From: Chitinophagaceae bacterium
GTDB taxonomy: Bacteria > Bacteroidota > Bacteroidia > Chitinophagales > Chitinophagaceae
Direction: 5' to 3'
Length of the DNA stretch: 64,000 nt
NCBI GenBank assembly: GCA_022841365.1
Contig: JALHRP010000009.1
Location: 35,598-99,597, forward strand
Position numbers and translations under genes: made by a program
Shown: positions 54,605-62,900 of the stretch, piece after piece
Position numbering within the stretch: position 1 is the stretch's first letter
How the letters are laid out: each line of letters begins with the position of its first letter
The notes under the pieces: generated by a model
What the model saw: the letters and a program-made list of their open reading frames with translations, nothing else
The model's database searches: none
Told to the model about the DNA's origin: nothing

Positions 54605-55668
54605 TGAGCACATTCGACAAAACAATATTGGTAACAGGCGGTGCCGGTTTCATCGGCAGCCATGTGATTCGTCTGTTTGTAAATAAATATCCTCATTACA
54701 AAATTGTAAATGGTGATGCATTAACCTACGCCGGTAATCTGGAGAATCTGAAAGATGTAGAACATCAGCCAAACTATGCATTTGCAAAAGTCGACATCAC
54801 GGACGAAGTTGCAGTGAAAGCCTTATTCAATCATTATCATTTTGATGCAGTGATTCATCTGGCAGCAGAAAGTCATGTTGATCGCAGCATTCTGGATCCG
54901 TTGGCATTTGTAAAAACAAATGTGCTGGGTACGGCTATTTTACTCAATGCATGTCGTAAACATTGGGATGGTAATCATGAAGGCAAGTTATTTTATCATG
55001 TATCAACAGATGAAGTATATGGATCCTTAGGCGAAACAGGTTTCTTTACAGAAGAAACGCCGTACGATCCGCATTCTCCTTACTCTGCATCCAAAGCTGC
55101 GTCAGATCATTTTGTCATGGCTTATCATGATACCTACGGTTTGCCGGTGGTCATGAGTAACTGCAGCAACAACTACGGTTCGCATCATTTTCCGGAAAAA
55201 TTAATTCCGTTGATGATCAACAATATCAAAAACAATAAACCATTGCCCGTATATGGCAAAGGTGAAAATGTGCGTGACTGGTTATTTGTTGAAGATCATG
55301 CAAGAGCAATAGATGTGATTTTTCATAAAGGTAGATTGGGGCAGAGCTATAATGTAGGCGGTTTTAATGAATGGAAGAATATTGATCTGGTTCATTTGCT
55401 CTGCAACATCATGGATAAAAAGCTTGGTCGTGCAGCGGGTGAAAGTGCAAAGCTCATCACCTATGTAAAAGACCGGGCAGGACATGATTTGCGTTATGCC
55501 ATTGATGCAACCAAACTCAACAAAGAATTAGGCTGGAGTCCATCATTACAATTTGAAGAAGGGTTAGAGAAAACAGTAGAATGGTATTTGAATAATGAAG
55601 AATGGATCAATCATGTAACAAGTGGCGATTATCAGAATTACTATGATGTGCAATATGAGAAGAGGTGA
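54604..55668 (+). CDS. rfbB: dTDP-glucose 4,6-dehydratase
   Basis: Converts dTDP-glucose to the 4-keto-6-deoxy sugar, step two of dTDP-L-rhamnose synthesis. The 354-residue SDR enzyme has TGGAGFIGSHVIRLF, HLAAESHVDRSI, VSTDEVYGSLG, the catalytic Tyr160 and Lys in YSASKAASDH, and NCSNNYGSHHFPEKL. The ATG overlaps the previous stop (TAATG), showing coupled translation. rmlA, which makes its substrate, is not in the window. Confidence 0.95.
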   Translation: MSTFDKTILVTGGAGFIGSHVIRLFVNKYPHYKIVNGDALTYAGNLENLKDVEHQPNYAFAKVDITDEVAVKALFNHYHFDAVIHLAAESHVDRSILDPLAFVKTNVLGTAILLNACRKHWDGNHEGKLFYHVSTDEVYGSLGETGFFTEETPYDPHSPYSASKAASDHFVMAYHDTYGLPVVMSNCSNNYGSHHFPEKLIPLMINNIKNNKPLPVYGKGENVRDWLFVEDHARAIDVIFHKGRLGQSYNVGGFNEWKNIDLVHLLCNIMDKKLGRAAGESAKLITYVKDRAGHDLRYAIDATKLNKELGWSPSLQFEEGLEKTVEWYLNNEEWINHVTSGDYQNYYDVQYEKR

Positions 55669-55670
55669 GG

Positions 55671-55729
55671 GCCCCCTCCCGACCTCCCCGGAAGGGGAGG
55701 TCATCAACGCACATGGCTAACTTATTTGA
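55671..55729. repeat. GC-rich palindromic intergenic repeat, family 1 (copy C)
   Basis: Contains the perfect palindrome GACCTCCCC-GGAA-GGGGAGGTC and the tail CAACGCACATGGCTAACTTA. The tail pattern CAA.GCAC..GGC.AACTT matches copy B. It starts 3 bp after rfbB. Confidence 0.65.
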
Positions 55730-55800
55730 CTAGTAAAATTAATTAGTAACGGAATAGTTTTCATATCAGAAATCATACATCTTAAATCAGACATAGCGTA

Positions 55801-56355
55801 ATGGCTTTTTTACAAACAGGTTTCCCCGGCTTAGTGGTATTTGAACCAAATGTATTTGGCGATGAGCGGGGGTATTTCTTTGAATCATACAATCAACAGT
55901 CTTTTGAAAAAGAAGGACTGTTTTATAACTGGGTGCAGGATAATCAATCCAGTTCTGCTTTTGGAGTGATTCGTGGATTGCATTTTCAAAAGGGCGGGCA
56001 TGCACAGGCGAAACTGGTTCGTTGTTTAAGTGGAGTCATTTTAGATGTTGTTGTTGATCTGCGTAAAGATTCGCCCACCTTCAAACAGGTGTATGCGGTA
56101 GAATTAAACTCGAAGAAAAACAATGCATTGCTGGTGCCACGTGGTTTTGCACATGGTTTTTCTGTGTTAAGCGAAACAGCAGAAGTATTGTACAAGTGCG
56201 ATAATTTCTATAATAAACAAAGTGAAGGCGGGTTATTGTACAACGATGCAACGCTGAGCATTGATTGGAAGATTGAAGCAGGAAAAGAAATTGTATCCGG
56301 TAAAGATCAATTGAATGCTGCATTGGCTGATCTCAATGAGGACAGCTTCTTTTAA
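55801..56355 (+). CDS. rfbC: dTDP-4-dehydrorhamnose 3,5-epimerase
   Basis: Step three of dTDP-L-rhamnose synthesis. The 184-residue cupin-type protein has the substrate motif VFGDERGYFFESYNQ, the catalytic His61 in IRGLHFQKG, DVVVDLRKDSPTF and PRGFAHGFSVLS. It follows rfbB after 132 bp that hold repeat copy C, and precedes rfbD by 8 bp. Confidence 0.95.
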   Translation: MAFLQTGFPGLVVFEPNVFGDERGYFFESYNQQSFEKEGLFYNWVQDNQSSSAFGVIRGLHFQKGGHAQAKLVRCLSGVILDVVVDLRKDSPTFKQVYAVELNSKKNNALLVPRGFAHGFSVLSETAEVLYKCDNFYNKQSEGGLLYNDATLSIDWKIEAGKEIVSGKDQLNAALADLNEDSFF

Positions 56356-56363
56356 AAAATTAT

Positions 56364-57230
56364 ATGGAAAAGCCGGTTATACTTGTTACGGGCAGTAATG
56401 GTCAGCTTGGTAAAGAGCTGAAACAAATTGCTGATCAATTTGCATCCTTCAATTTTGTATTTGCTTCAAGAGAAGATTTAAAACTTCATCACTTTGGATT
56501 GGTTGAGAATTTCTTTGCTGCGTTAAAACCGCAATACTGCATCAACTGTGCCGCCTATACAGCTGTTGATAAAGCAGAAGCAGAAGAAGATATGGCCATG
56601 CTGGTAAATGCTGAAGCCGTTGGAAACCTTGCAGCGGTTTGCAAAAAGCATCAAACAAAATTTATTCATATTTCAACCGATTATGTGTTTGATGGTGAAA
56701 GTGAAACACCCTACAAAGAAGACGATGCAACCGGCCCAATCAATTTGTATGGTCAATCAAAATTGTTGGGTGAGCAATTGTGTATGAAAGAAGATGCTGA
56801 AGCAATCATCATCCGTACTTCATGGGTGTATTCTGAATTCGGCCACAATTTTGTGAAGACGATGATGCGGTTGATGCAGGAACGCAATGAGCTGAATGTA
56901 GTGAGTGATCAGATCGGCTCGCCAACATATGCTGCTGATTTGGCGAAGGCAATCATGGATATTGTTTCTTCCGGAAAATGGGAGAGTGGCGTTTATCATT
57001 ACAGTAACGAAGGCAAGATCAGCTGGTATCAATTTGCACAGGCTATTAAAGAGTTATCGGAAAGTAAAGCCGTTATTCATCCAATCTTAACTGCAGAGTA
57101 TCCCACACCAGCAAAGCGACCAAAATTTTCTCTGCTCAACAAGGATAAAATAAAAACTGTCTTTCAACTTCAGATACCTGATTGGAAAGACAGTTTACAA
57201 ATATGTATTAGACGGATAACGAATGCGTAA
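56364..57230 (+). CDS. rfbD: dTDP-4-dehydrorhamnose reductase
   Basis: The last step of dTDP-L-rhamnose synthesis, an NADPH-dependent reduction. The 288-residue SDR protein has VTGSNGQLGKEL, CAAYTAVDKAEAE, STDYVFDGESETP and the catalytic pair in YGQSKLLGE, plus RTSWVYSEFG and a C-terminal RPKFSLLNKDKI. It is the last gene of the locus; the convergent porin-like gene ends 12 bp away. Confidence 0.95.
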   Translation: MEKPVILVTGSNGQLGKELKQIADQFASFNFVFASREDLKLHHFGLVENFFAALKPQYCINCAAYTAVDKAEAEEDMAMLVNAEAVGNLAAVCKKHQTKFIHISTDYVFDGESETPYKEDDATGPINLYGQSKLLGEQLCMKEDAEAIIIRTSWVYSEFGHNFVKTMMRLMQERNELNVVSDQIGSPTYAADLAKAIMDIVSSGKWESGVYHYSNEGKISWYQFAQAIKELSESKAVIHPILTAEYPTPAKRPKFSLLNKDKIKTVFQLQIPDWKDSLQICIRRITNA

Positions 57231-57242
57231 ATCCTTCGGTCA

Positions 57243-57893
57243 TTATTTTTTCTTTCCTACCGGAAAGATATAGCCGATTGAAAACCCAAAGCTGCTGTTG
57301 TAATAATCTGCACTATTGTTACTGAGATTGCTGAAGCCGTAGTTGTAATCTGCTTTAAGAAGTAATCCGAAATCAAACGCATATAACAGATTTATTCTGC
57401 CGCCGATATCGAGACGTTTGTACTGATCAGCTCCGCTGCCAAAACCAAGATCAGTTATACGTTCATCTCTTGTTGAATTAATGACAGTTGTTCTGGTCTG
57501 CTTTCCTTTTAATGCAACTCCAAATGTGGGCCCTGCAGCAATCATCAACTCACCGCTGCCGAGTTGAAAAGGATATACTACCTCAACCGGAAACTCGATG
57601 TAATTGATTTCCTGTTTAAATTCTTTTGAAAAATTTGCATTCCCTGCATTTTCCTGAACAATTTTATAACCCCGTTTACCCAGTTGTACTTCGGGTTTAA
57701 TGAATAGTTTTTTACCTGCAGGAATTAAAACGGCAATACCTGCTGTTGAAGAAAGGATACTTTGGTTGCTGTCAATAGATGCTGAACGTACATTGGCTGA
57801 ATTCACACCACCGAGCAATGCTATTTTAACCTGTGCGTTTGCAAAAGCAACAATAAGAGGGACTGTGAAAACCGTAAGAATTAGTTTTTTCAT
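57243..57893 (-). CDS. Outer-membrane beta-barrel protein (porin-family, PF13568-like)
   Basis: A 216-residue barrel with a cleavable signal MKKLILTVFTVPLIVAFANAQ. Eight or so strands alternate hydrophobic residues; the ends VKIALLGGVNSANVRS and SSFGFSIGYIFPVGKKK are typical of the small OMP_b-brl_2 proteins of Bacteroidota. Specific function unknown. A terminator-like hairpin 49 bp upstream of its start (57942) has no gene before it. Confidence 0.8.
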   Translation of the reverse strand: MKKLILTVFTVPLIVAFANAQVKIALLGGVNSANVRSASIDSNQSILSSTAGIAVLIPAGKKLFIKPEVQLGKRGYKIVQENAGNANFSKEFKQEINYIEFPVEVVYPFQLGSGELMIAAGPTFGVALKGKQTRTTVINSTRDERITDLGFGSGADQYKRLDIGGRINLLYAFDFGLLLKADYNYGFSNLSNNSADYYNSSFGFSIGYIFPVGKKK

Positions 57894-57941
57894 TGTTGAA
57901 TTTTTACTGGTTTTTGAGAAAGAGTTGATTCTGTTAAAAGC

Positions 57942-57967
57942 AAAAACCGCTTGTGAAAGCGGTTTTT
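57942..57967. terminator. Terminator-like hairpin with no upstream gene
   Basis: AAAAACCGCTT-GTGA-AAGCGGTTTTT, perfect 11-bp stem, symmetric, between two divergent genes. Confidence 0.6.
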
Positions 57968-57970
57968 GTT

Positions 57971-58062
57971 GACCTGCACGGACATTTCTCGAACCATTTT
58001 ATACCAGATTTGACAAGACTTGCGAATCTTTTAACCGCATGAAGATTCAGCAGGTCTTTTTT
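57971..58062 (+). promoter_or_regulatory. Leader with two competing hairpins upstream of the YhcG-like nuclease
   Basis: AAGACTTGCGAATCTT (58015-58030) pairs with AAGATTCAGCAGGTCTT (58042-58058) and is followed by a T-run, a terminator shape. GACCTGC (57971-57977) could instead pair with GCAGGTC (58050-58056), breaking the terminator. The gene starts 43 nt after the T-run. Confidence 0.4.
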
Positions 58063-58105
58063 ATTTATTGATTAAGAGGCATGTAAAGCCTGTAAAATTC
58101 AACAA

Positions 58106-59197
58106 ATGAAGCCCGATAAAAATTACCTTGAATTTATCCAGTCTCTAAAGCTGGAGATTATTAACAGCCGCTACCAGGCCGCCAGGCTGGCAAACAGGGA
58201 GCAGTTGCTCTTGTATTATAAAGCAGGCAAAATGCTTTCCGAAAAGGTTAAAGCCCAAAAATGGGGTAATAAGGTACTTGAGCAGATAGCCGTGGATTTA
58301 CAAAGTAACCTGCCAGGTCTCAAAGGTTTTTCCTTTACAAACCTGAAGAAAATGAGGCAATTTTATCAGGCTTACCCGAATTTGAAAATAAGACCGTCAG
58401 CGACGGTCCAAATTGGGGAGGCTTGTTTATCAACCCACGGAAACGCACTTAAGGTAATTGGGCCGTTGCCAACGACCCAATTAGAGTCATTTTACAGCAT
58501 CAGTTTCACCCACCATATACTGTTGTTAAATCGCTGTAAAGGGGCTGAGGAGAGGTTCTTTTACCTTGAAAATGCTGCAATGCAGTATTGGTCGGTTACT
58601 GTTATGGAGCACCAGATTGATTCGGACTTGTTTAAAAAGCAGGGAAAATTGCCGAACAATTTCCAGACTACATTGGCGGAGCCACTGAAACCCTCTGCAC
58701 TTAATGTATTTAAAGACGAGTACCTGCTTGATTTTATTGCCGGTCATGAACTGGATGATGAAAGGCATATTGAGCAGCAAGTGGTGTTAAATATCCGCAA
58801 CTTTATACTGCAAATGGGCAAGGGTTTTTGCTTTATTGGCAACCAATACCGGTTGGAAGTGGACGGGGATGAATTTTTTATTGATCTGTTATTTTTTAAC
58901 CGCCTTTTGCAATGCTTGGTAGCTTTTGAACTAAAGAAAGGAAAATTTAAACCTGCAGATGCGGGACAACTTAATTTTTACCTGAATGTGCTGGACAAAA
59001 AAGTAAAGTTGCCACTGGAAAACTCAAGTATTGGAATTGTACTATGTAAAGAGAAAAATAACACGGTGGTTGAATTTGCCATTAAAAGCTTTGATAAAGC
59101 TATGGGTGTGGCTACTTATAAAACCTCTAAACAAACTCCAGTGCAAATGAAAGGGATATTACCTGATACGGATGAGTTGGGGAAGTTGTTGGAATAA
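58106..59197 (+). CDS. YhcG-type PDDEXK nuclease (DUF1016 family)
   Basis: A 363-residue predicted nuclease. The N-terminal DUF1016 helical domain (about 10-175) has LLYYKAGKMLSEK, GFSFTNLKKMRQFY and SISFTHHILLL; the C-terminal nuclease domain (about 205-345) has the PD-(D/E)xK core with Asp260 in FFIDLLFFNR and Glu275-Leu-Lys277 in AFELKKGKFKP. Family members are found with mobile elements and in restriction or defence settings, but their role is unproven. Two palindromes encode part of the variable region (residues about 96-128) between conserved blocks. It lies at the left side of the accessory region and is convergent with the helicase gene. Confidence 0.88.
   Translation: MKPDKNYLEFIQSLKLEIINSRYQAARLANREQLLLYYKAGKMLSEKVKAQKWGNKVLEQIAVDLQSNLPGLKGFSFTNLKKMRQFYQAYPNLKIRPSATVQIGEACLSTHGNALKVIGPLPTTQLESFYSISFTHHILLLNRCKGAEERFFYLENAAMQYWSVTVMEHQIDSDLFKKQGKLPNNFQTTLAEPLKPSALNVFKDEYLLDFIAGHELDDERHIEQQVVLNIRNFILQMGKGFCFIGNQYRLEVDGDEFFIDLLFFNRLLQCLVAFELKKGKFKPADAGQLNFYLNVLDKKVKLPLENSSIGIVLCKEKNNTVVEFAIKSFDKAMGVATYKTSKQTPVQMKGILPDTDELGKLLE
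58392..58482. repeat. Two palindromes within the yhcG-like gene
   Basis: GACCGTC-AGC-GACGGTC at 58392-58408 and AATTGGGCCGTT-GCC-AACGACCCAATT at 58456-58482 (one wobble). Both are in frame and lie in a region between conserved DUF1016 blocks. Confidence 0.75.
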
Positions 59198-59299
59198 TTT
59201 TTTGATACCAGTTTAAGTATTTCATAGCATCTTCGATGCATCGCAATCCTTCATCTGTTGGTTAGAATGGAGCAAATAACTTACTTTAAAATATTGCTA

Positions 59300-62200
59300 T
59301 TAGGAACCAATAACTGTAAGCGTAATATTTGCTTTCCCTTTAAGGTAAGAATCCACTACTCCCAAAAGGCTCAACTGTTCCTTTGTTGGATTGCTACCAG
59401 ATAATCCAGGTTGAACAATGAAAAGCTCAAACTCCACCGGATAACCCTTTCTTGCTACTTCTTTAAAAAAACTGATTTTTTCTTTTGAGCCAACTTCTAT
59501 TCTGGAACAGGATTTGCCTTTTCGTTTTTTAGTTTCCCTTCTTAATAAATGTCCGAAAAATTCTTTAGCGTCTTTAAATTTCCAATTAGCCGATTTTATA
59601 GCCTGACCACATACTTCATATAAATCGTCAACCCGCTGGCTAACCTTTCCGGATTTTGCAAACTTTAAATGGTATAGCTGAATATTGATAATCTCCTCAT
59701 GCTGCTTTATTGTAATTATATCTGCTATCTCACCACTATAGTCATCATCGTATATTATATCATAGTCAGCTTCTTTTAAATCACTTATTACTTTGTATTG
59801 AATAGAATCAGTTATTTTTGGTTCAATGCCCTGCGCTTCTTTGCTTAAATCTATGTCTGACCAGTCCTGTTGAATTATATTTTCTTTAGGATAACTTGGA
59901 ATAACATGTTTTAATTCTACATAGTCATTACCAGTTAAAGAAGAGCCATCAACAAACCACCAGGTTATCGGATTTTGATATAAGAAATCCTCCAACACAT
60001 ATTGCTTCTTTCCAATTCTTACAAAGTATTTTTCATTAACTCCTGCAATTCTTTCAATCTTAAAATCATCATACCTGCCATTATTAAAAAGAACCTGCTT
60101 AAACTTTATATTTATTTCCGGCGTTACTAACTCAAAAAGTAGTTCCCCGTTTTCTGAAGGTTCTATCAATTGTAACTCTGCATTGAAGAATTCAGTCTCT
60201 GCCCCATTAATATCAAAAACGATTCTAACTTCAGGCTCTGCCAAAACTTCTTCGCCCCAATCCACCGCAAAAGGTAGAATTATTGGTCTTAGAGATACAG
60301 AGTTGGGAATTAATGTTTCTTTTAAAATAGTATTGGGATCAATATCATCTCTTATAAGTTTAGCACCCACAGAATGGCACCATTCAATAAGCTCCTGAAT
60401 ATCTCCTGTACGTCTTGACCAGATGCGTCCTTTGTAAGAACAACCAATAGATGTCTTTTCCCCTTTTTCATATCCGGAGCCAAATACAAAAGCTTTTTCA
60501 GCACTTTGTTTATCCGCCAATTCTAATGCCTTTTCGATATCGTATCCTGTCCGCATACTGAAAGTCATATTTCTACCCAAAAACTCTTTTAGACCCACAT
60601 TCTGCAAGCGAACTCTTTCGATGCCATGAAAGGCTTTAAATATATTTATCTTATTAATTATCTCTGCCTGCTCTCCAATTATAGCTTTTGCAAGTTCAGG
60701 ATATAACCCTGCATTATCACTCGCATTAATGAACAGTAAATTATTCTTTGTATCCCAGTGAATCACATAAAGATTCCAGATGATGTCGTAAATTTCTTTT
60801 GAATATCCCCAATCAATTTTATTTTTCTTTCCTGTAATTATTATTAAGGTTTTGTTTTCTCTATTTATGTCAGAAAATAAATAATCCAATTCATCAACTC
60901 CCTGAATCCCTTCTTCGAAATTAGACGGGAACCAGTCATTAGTATGGTTCTTATAGACAACCGTGCTAAGTGCCGGTGACAAACTTTGAAATGGAATTTT
61001 ACTTTCGTCCAATCCCACAAAACCTTTAAGGAAGTCAGCAAAATCAATCTCCCTTTTTATCCTTGTTGTACTAACTCTCGGTAACAATGAATTCCAGTCA
61101 GCACCGAGTGCATAAAATTCTTCCAGTTCTGCCTTGACATCAGCATCTTTTAGATTTACAATAATGCTTGCATCTCCTAAGTTTTCATCAAATTTTGTTC
61201 TTGTAAACCTGCCTGCCAACTGGATAGTTATGGGTAAACTTTTTCGGATGTTATGAAATGCTGCTATTTTTAAATTAGGTAAATCAAACCCTTCGCCGAG
61301 CATGTCAACGCAAACAATAATCTTTGCTTGCTTACTCAGAATTTTTCCCTTTGCTTCTTCCCTCTGCACTTTAGTCAAACCTGTATGAATTACAACAGGA
61401 TTAAATTCAGGATATTTTTCATAAATTTTGAAAACCGCATTTGCTTTAGCTTGTGTATTACATCTTGCCATCAAGATATGATCATAACTCACTAAGTCCT
61501 TTCTTAGTCTTTCTATAGCAGCCTGTGCTATTACTTCATCTGCTTTGGCATTATCCCACTCATTAACTTGGATTAATTCAATCTTTTTAAAGTACCCATC
61601 CTCCTGAGCTTTTTTTAAGGAATAATTGAAAATAAATTTCCCATCTAAGTTCTGTCCGTCATTGCGGAAAGGAGTTGCTGTAAATTGAATTACCTTTTCT
61701 TTCTTACAAAGGTTTCTAAAATGAAGCCAGGTAGGTGCTTTTATATGATGTGCTTCATCAATAAAAATATTGGAAACACACTGGCTTAAAGCTGCTTGCA
61801 ATTCAGCAGTTCCTGCACTTATCAAGTCCATTGTTGTAACAATAACATTACAATTTTCGGCAAAAGATAGTAGCTCTTCTTTTGTTTTGAAATTTTCGTA
61901 AAGAATTCCGACTATTGGTTTCTTGGCAGTTGACGAAACTATACCAAACTCTGGTTTTTGGAGATGGCCAAGTGAAATAAATTTTTGGGAAAGTTGCTCC
62001 CTCAAAGGGTCTGAAGGAACAATTACTAATAGTTTTTGGCACTGTTGTGCTATTAACAAAGAAAGCATAGTTTCTGTTTTACCTGTACCAGTAGGCATAA
62101 CAACGGTGGCCATATCATCATCTACTCTCCAATGTGAAAGCACACTAAATATTCCAGCTATCTGAGGTTTGCGTAAGCCAAGAATATCATTCGTTATATC

Positions 62201-62551
62201 TTCTTCTTTAAAAGAAAAGGTATTCTTCCAGCTATTGCGAATTTCCTCTGAATCAAAAGGTTCTTGAAAACCAGGGCATTTTAGCCAAGTGGGAATTACC
62301 GAAGCATCAAAGATATTTTCTGGTGTCGGCTTTTTGTCAATCTGTAAAACTTTAGAAATACCTATAGGATAGGCTTTGTTTTTTTGTACTATGCAGATTA
62401 CGTCGTTATTCTCATTCTTAATTAACAAATGAAAATTTCCAACTTCGATTGAAGAGGACTTAAATTCTCTGACATCAAAAATCTTTTGCTTAATTAAATT
62501 TTTTCCGAATCTATCAATACGGATTAAATCAGGTAGTAAAATTCGCTTCAT
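59300..62551 (-). CDS. SF2 (DEAD/DEAH) helicase with predicted C-terminal nuclease domain
   Basis: A 1083-residue protein. Residues 1-110 form an N-terminal domain I do not recognise. The helicase core has Walker A PTGTGKTET (near 153-161), DEAH box FIDEAHH (265-268), FTATPFR (near 290) and motif VI QLAGRFTRT (444-452). Residues about 560-930 match no domain I can name. The C-terminal 150 residues contain GEIADIITI (Glu941, Asp944) and LYHLKFA (Lys963), a spacing like a PD-(D/E)xK active site, followed by RVDDLYEVCGQA. The order suggests a single-polypeptide translocase-nuclease as in restriction or anti-phage proteins; the nuclease call is an inference. It is the last gene of a lexA-like/DUF2188/helicase run. 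Confidence 0.85.
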   Translation of the reverse strand: MKRILLPDLIRIDRFGKNLIKQKIFDVREFKSSSIEVGNFHLLIKNENNDVICIVQKNKAYPIGISKVLQIDKKPTPENIFDASVIPTWLKCPGFQEPFDSEEIRNSWKNTFSFKEEDITNDILGLRKPQIAGIFSVLSHWRVDDDMATVVMPTGTGKTETMLSLLIAQQCQKLLVIVPSDPLREQLSQKFISLGHLQKPEFGIVSSTAKKPIVGILYENFKTKEELLSFAENCNVIVTTMDLISAGTAELQAALSQCVSNIFIDEAHHIKAPTWLHFRNLCKKEKVIQFTATPFRNDGQNLDGKFIFNYSLKKAQEDGYFKKIELIQVNEWDNAKADEVIAQAAIERLRKDLVSYDHILMARCNTQAKANAVFKIYEKYPEFNPVVIHTGLTKVQREEAKGKILSKQAKIIVCVDMLGEGFDLPNLKIAAFHNIRKSLPITIQLAGRFTRTKFDENLGDASIIVNLKDADVKAELEEFYALGADWNSLLPRVSTTRIKREIDFADFLKGFVGLDESKIPFQSLSPALSTVVYKNHTNDWFPSNFEEGIQGVDELDYLFSDINRENKTLIIITGKKNKIDWGYSKEIYDIIWNLYVIHWDTKNNLLFINASDNAGLYPELAKAIIGEQAEIINKINIFKAFHGIERVRLQNVGLKEFLGRNMTFSMRTGYDIEKALELADKQSAEKAFVFGSGYEKGEKTSIGCSYKGRIWSRRTGDIQELIEWCHSVGAKLIRDDIDPNTILKETLIPNSVSLRPIILPFAVDWGEEVLAEPEVRIVFDINGAETEFFNAELQLIEPSENGELLFELVTPEINIKFKQVLFNNGRYDDFKIERIAGVNEKYFVRIGKKQYVLEDFLYQNPITWWFVDGSSLTGNDYVELKHVIPSYPKENIIQQDWSDIDLSKEAQGIEPKITDSIQYKVISDLKEADYDIIYDDDYSGEIADIITIKQHEEIINIQLYHLKFAKSGKVSQRVDDLYEVCGQAIKSANWKFKDAKEFFGHLLRRETKKRKGKSCSRIEVGSKEKISFFKEVARKGYPVEFELFIVQPGLSGSNPTKEQLSLLGVVDSYLKGKANITLTVIGS

Positions 62552-62646
62552 TCATTCATCTTAGGTAAAATATATTTTTAACCTCCTAAAAATAGAATTT
62601 AGAAAGCCTTTTATTATATACTAATTTAGAAATAAGAATACAGAAA

Positions 62647-62889
62647 TTAATGCTTTGTATCCTTACTAGAACTTGGGTCATTGCCAGGAGCCACGGTATC
62701 ACTATCTCTTATTTTTCCATCCAGTCCATGAATCCTTACTTCACCACCTCCTGAATTTGCAGCATAGCCTTTTGCTATTTTTTCTGCCTCCTTTTGTGTT
62801 TCACCTGAGCCGCTTGATTTAGCCCCGCCTTCTTTTTGGATATTCCATTTTCCCGATTCCTTGTCTTTTGATACATGATAATTTGCCAT
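62647..62889 (-). CDS. DUF2188-family small protein
   Basis: An 80-residue hydrophilic protein matching the DUF2188 pattern: NYHVSKDKESGKWNIQKEGG, then SGETQKEAEKIAKGYAANSGGGEVRIHGLDGKI. The Ser/Lys-rich end is low in order. The function of the family is unknown; it is often carried by mobile elements. It starts 11 bp after the LexA-like gene and lies 95 bp before the helicase gene, so the three probably share a transcript. Confidence 0.85.
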   Translation of the reverse strand: MANYHVSKDKESGKWNIQKEGGAKSSGSGETQKEAEKIAKGYAANSGGGEVRIHGLDGKIRDSDTVAPGNDPSSSKDTKH

Positions 62890-62900
62890 AGTATTAAAAT

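Noticed and set aside
57971-58000. Possible tRNA 3' end (GGTTCGAG on the minus strand) as an attachment site
   Set aside because: The T-loop lacks the conserved cytosine and no acceptor or anticodon stem can be formed.
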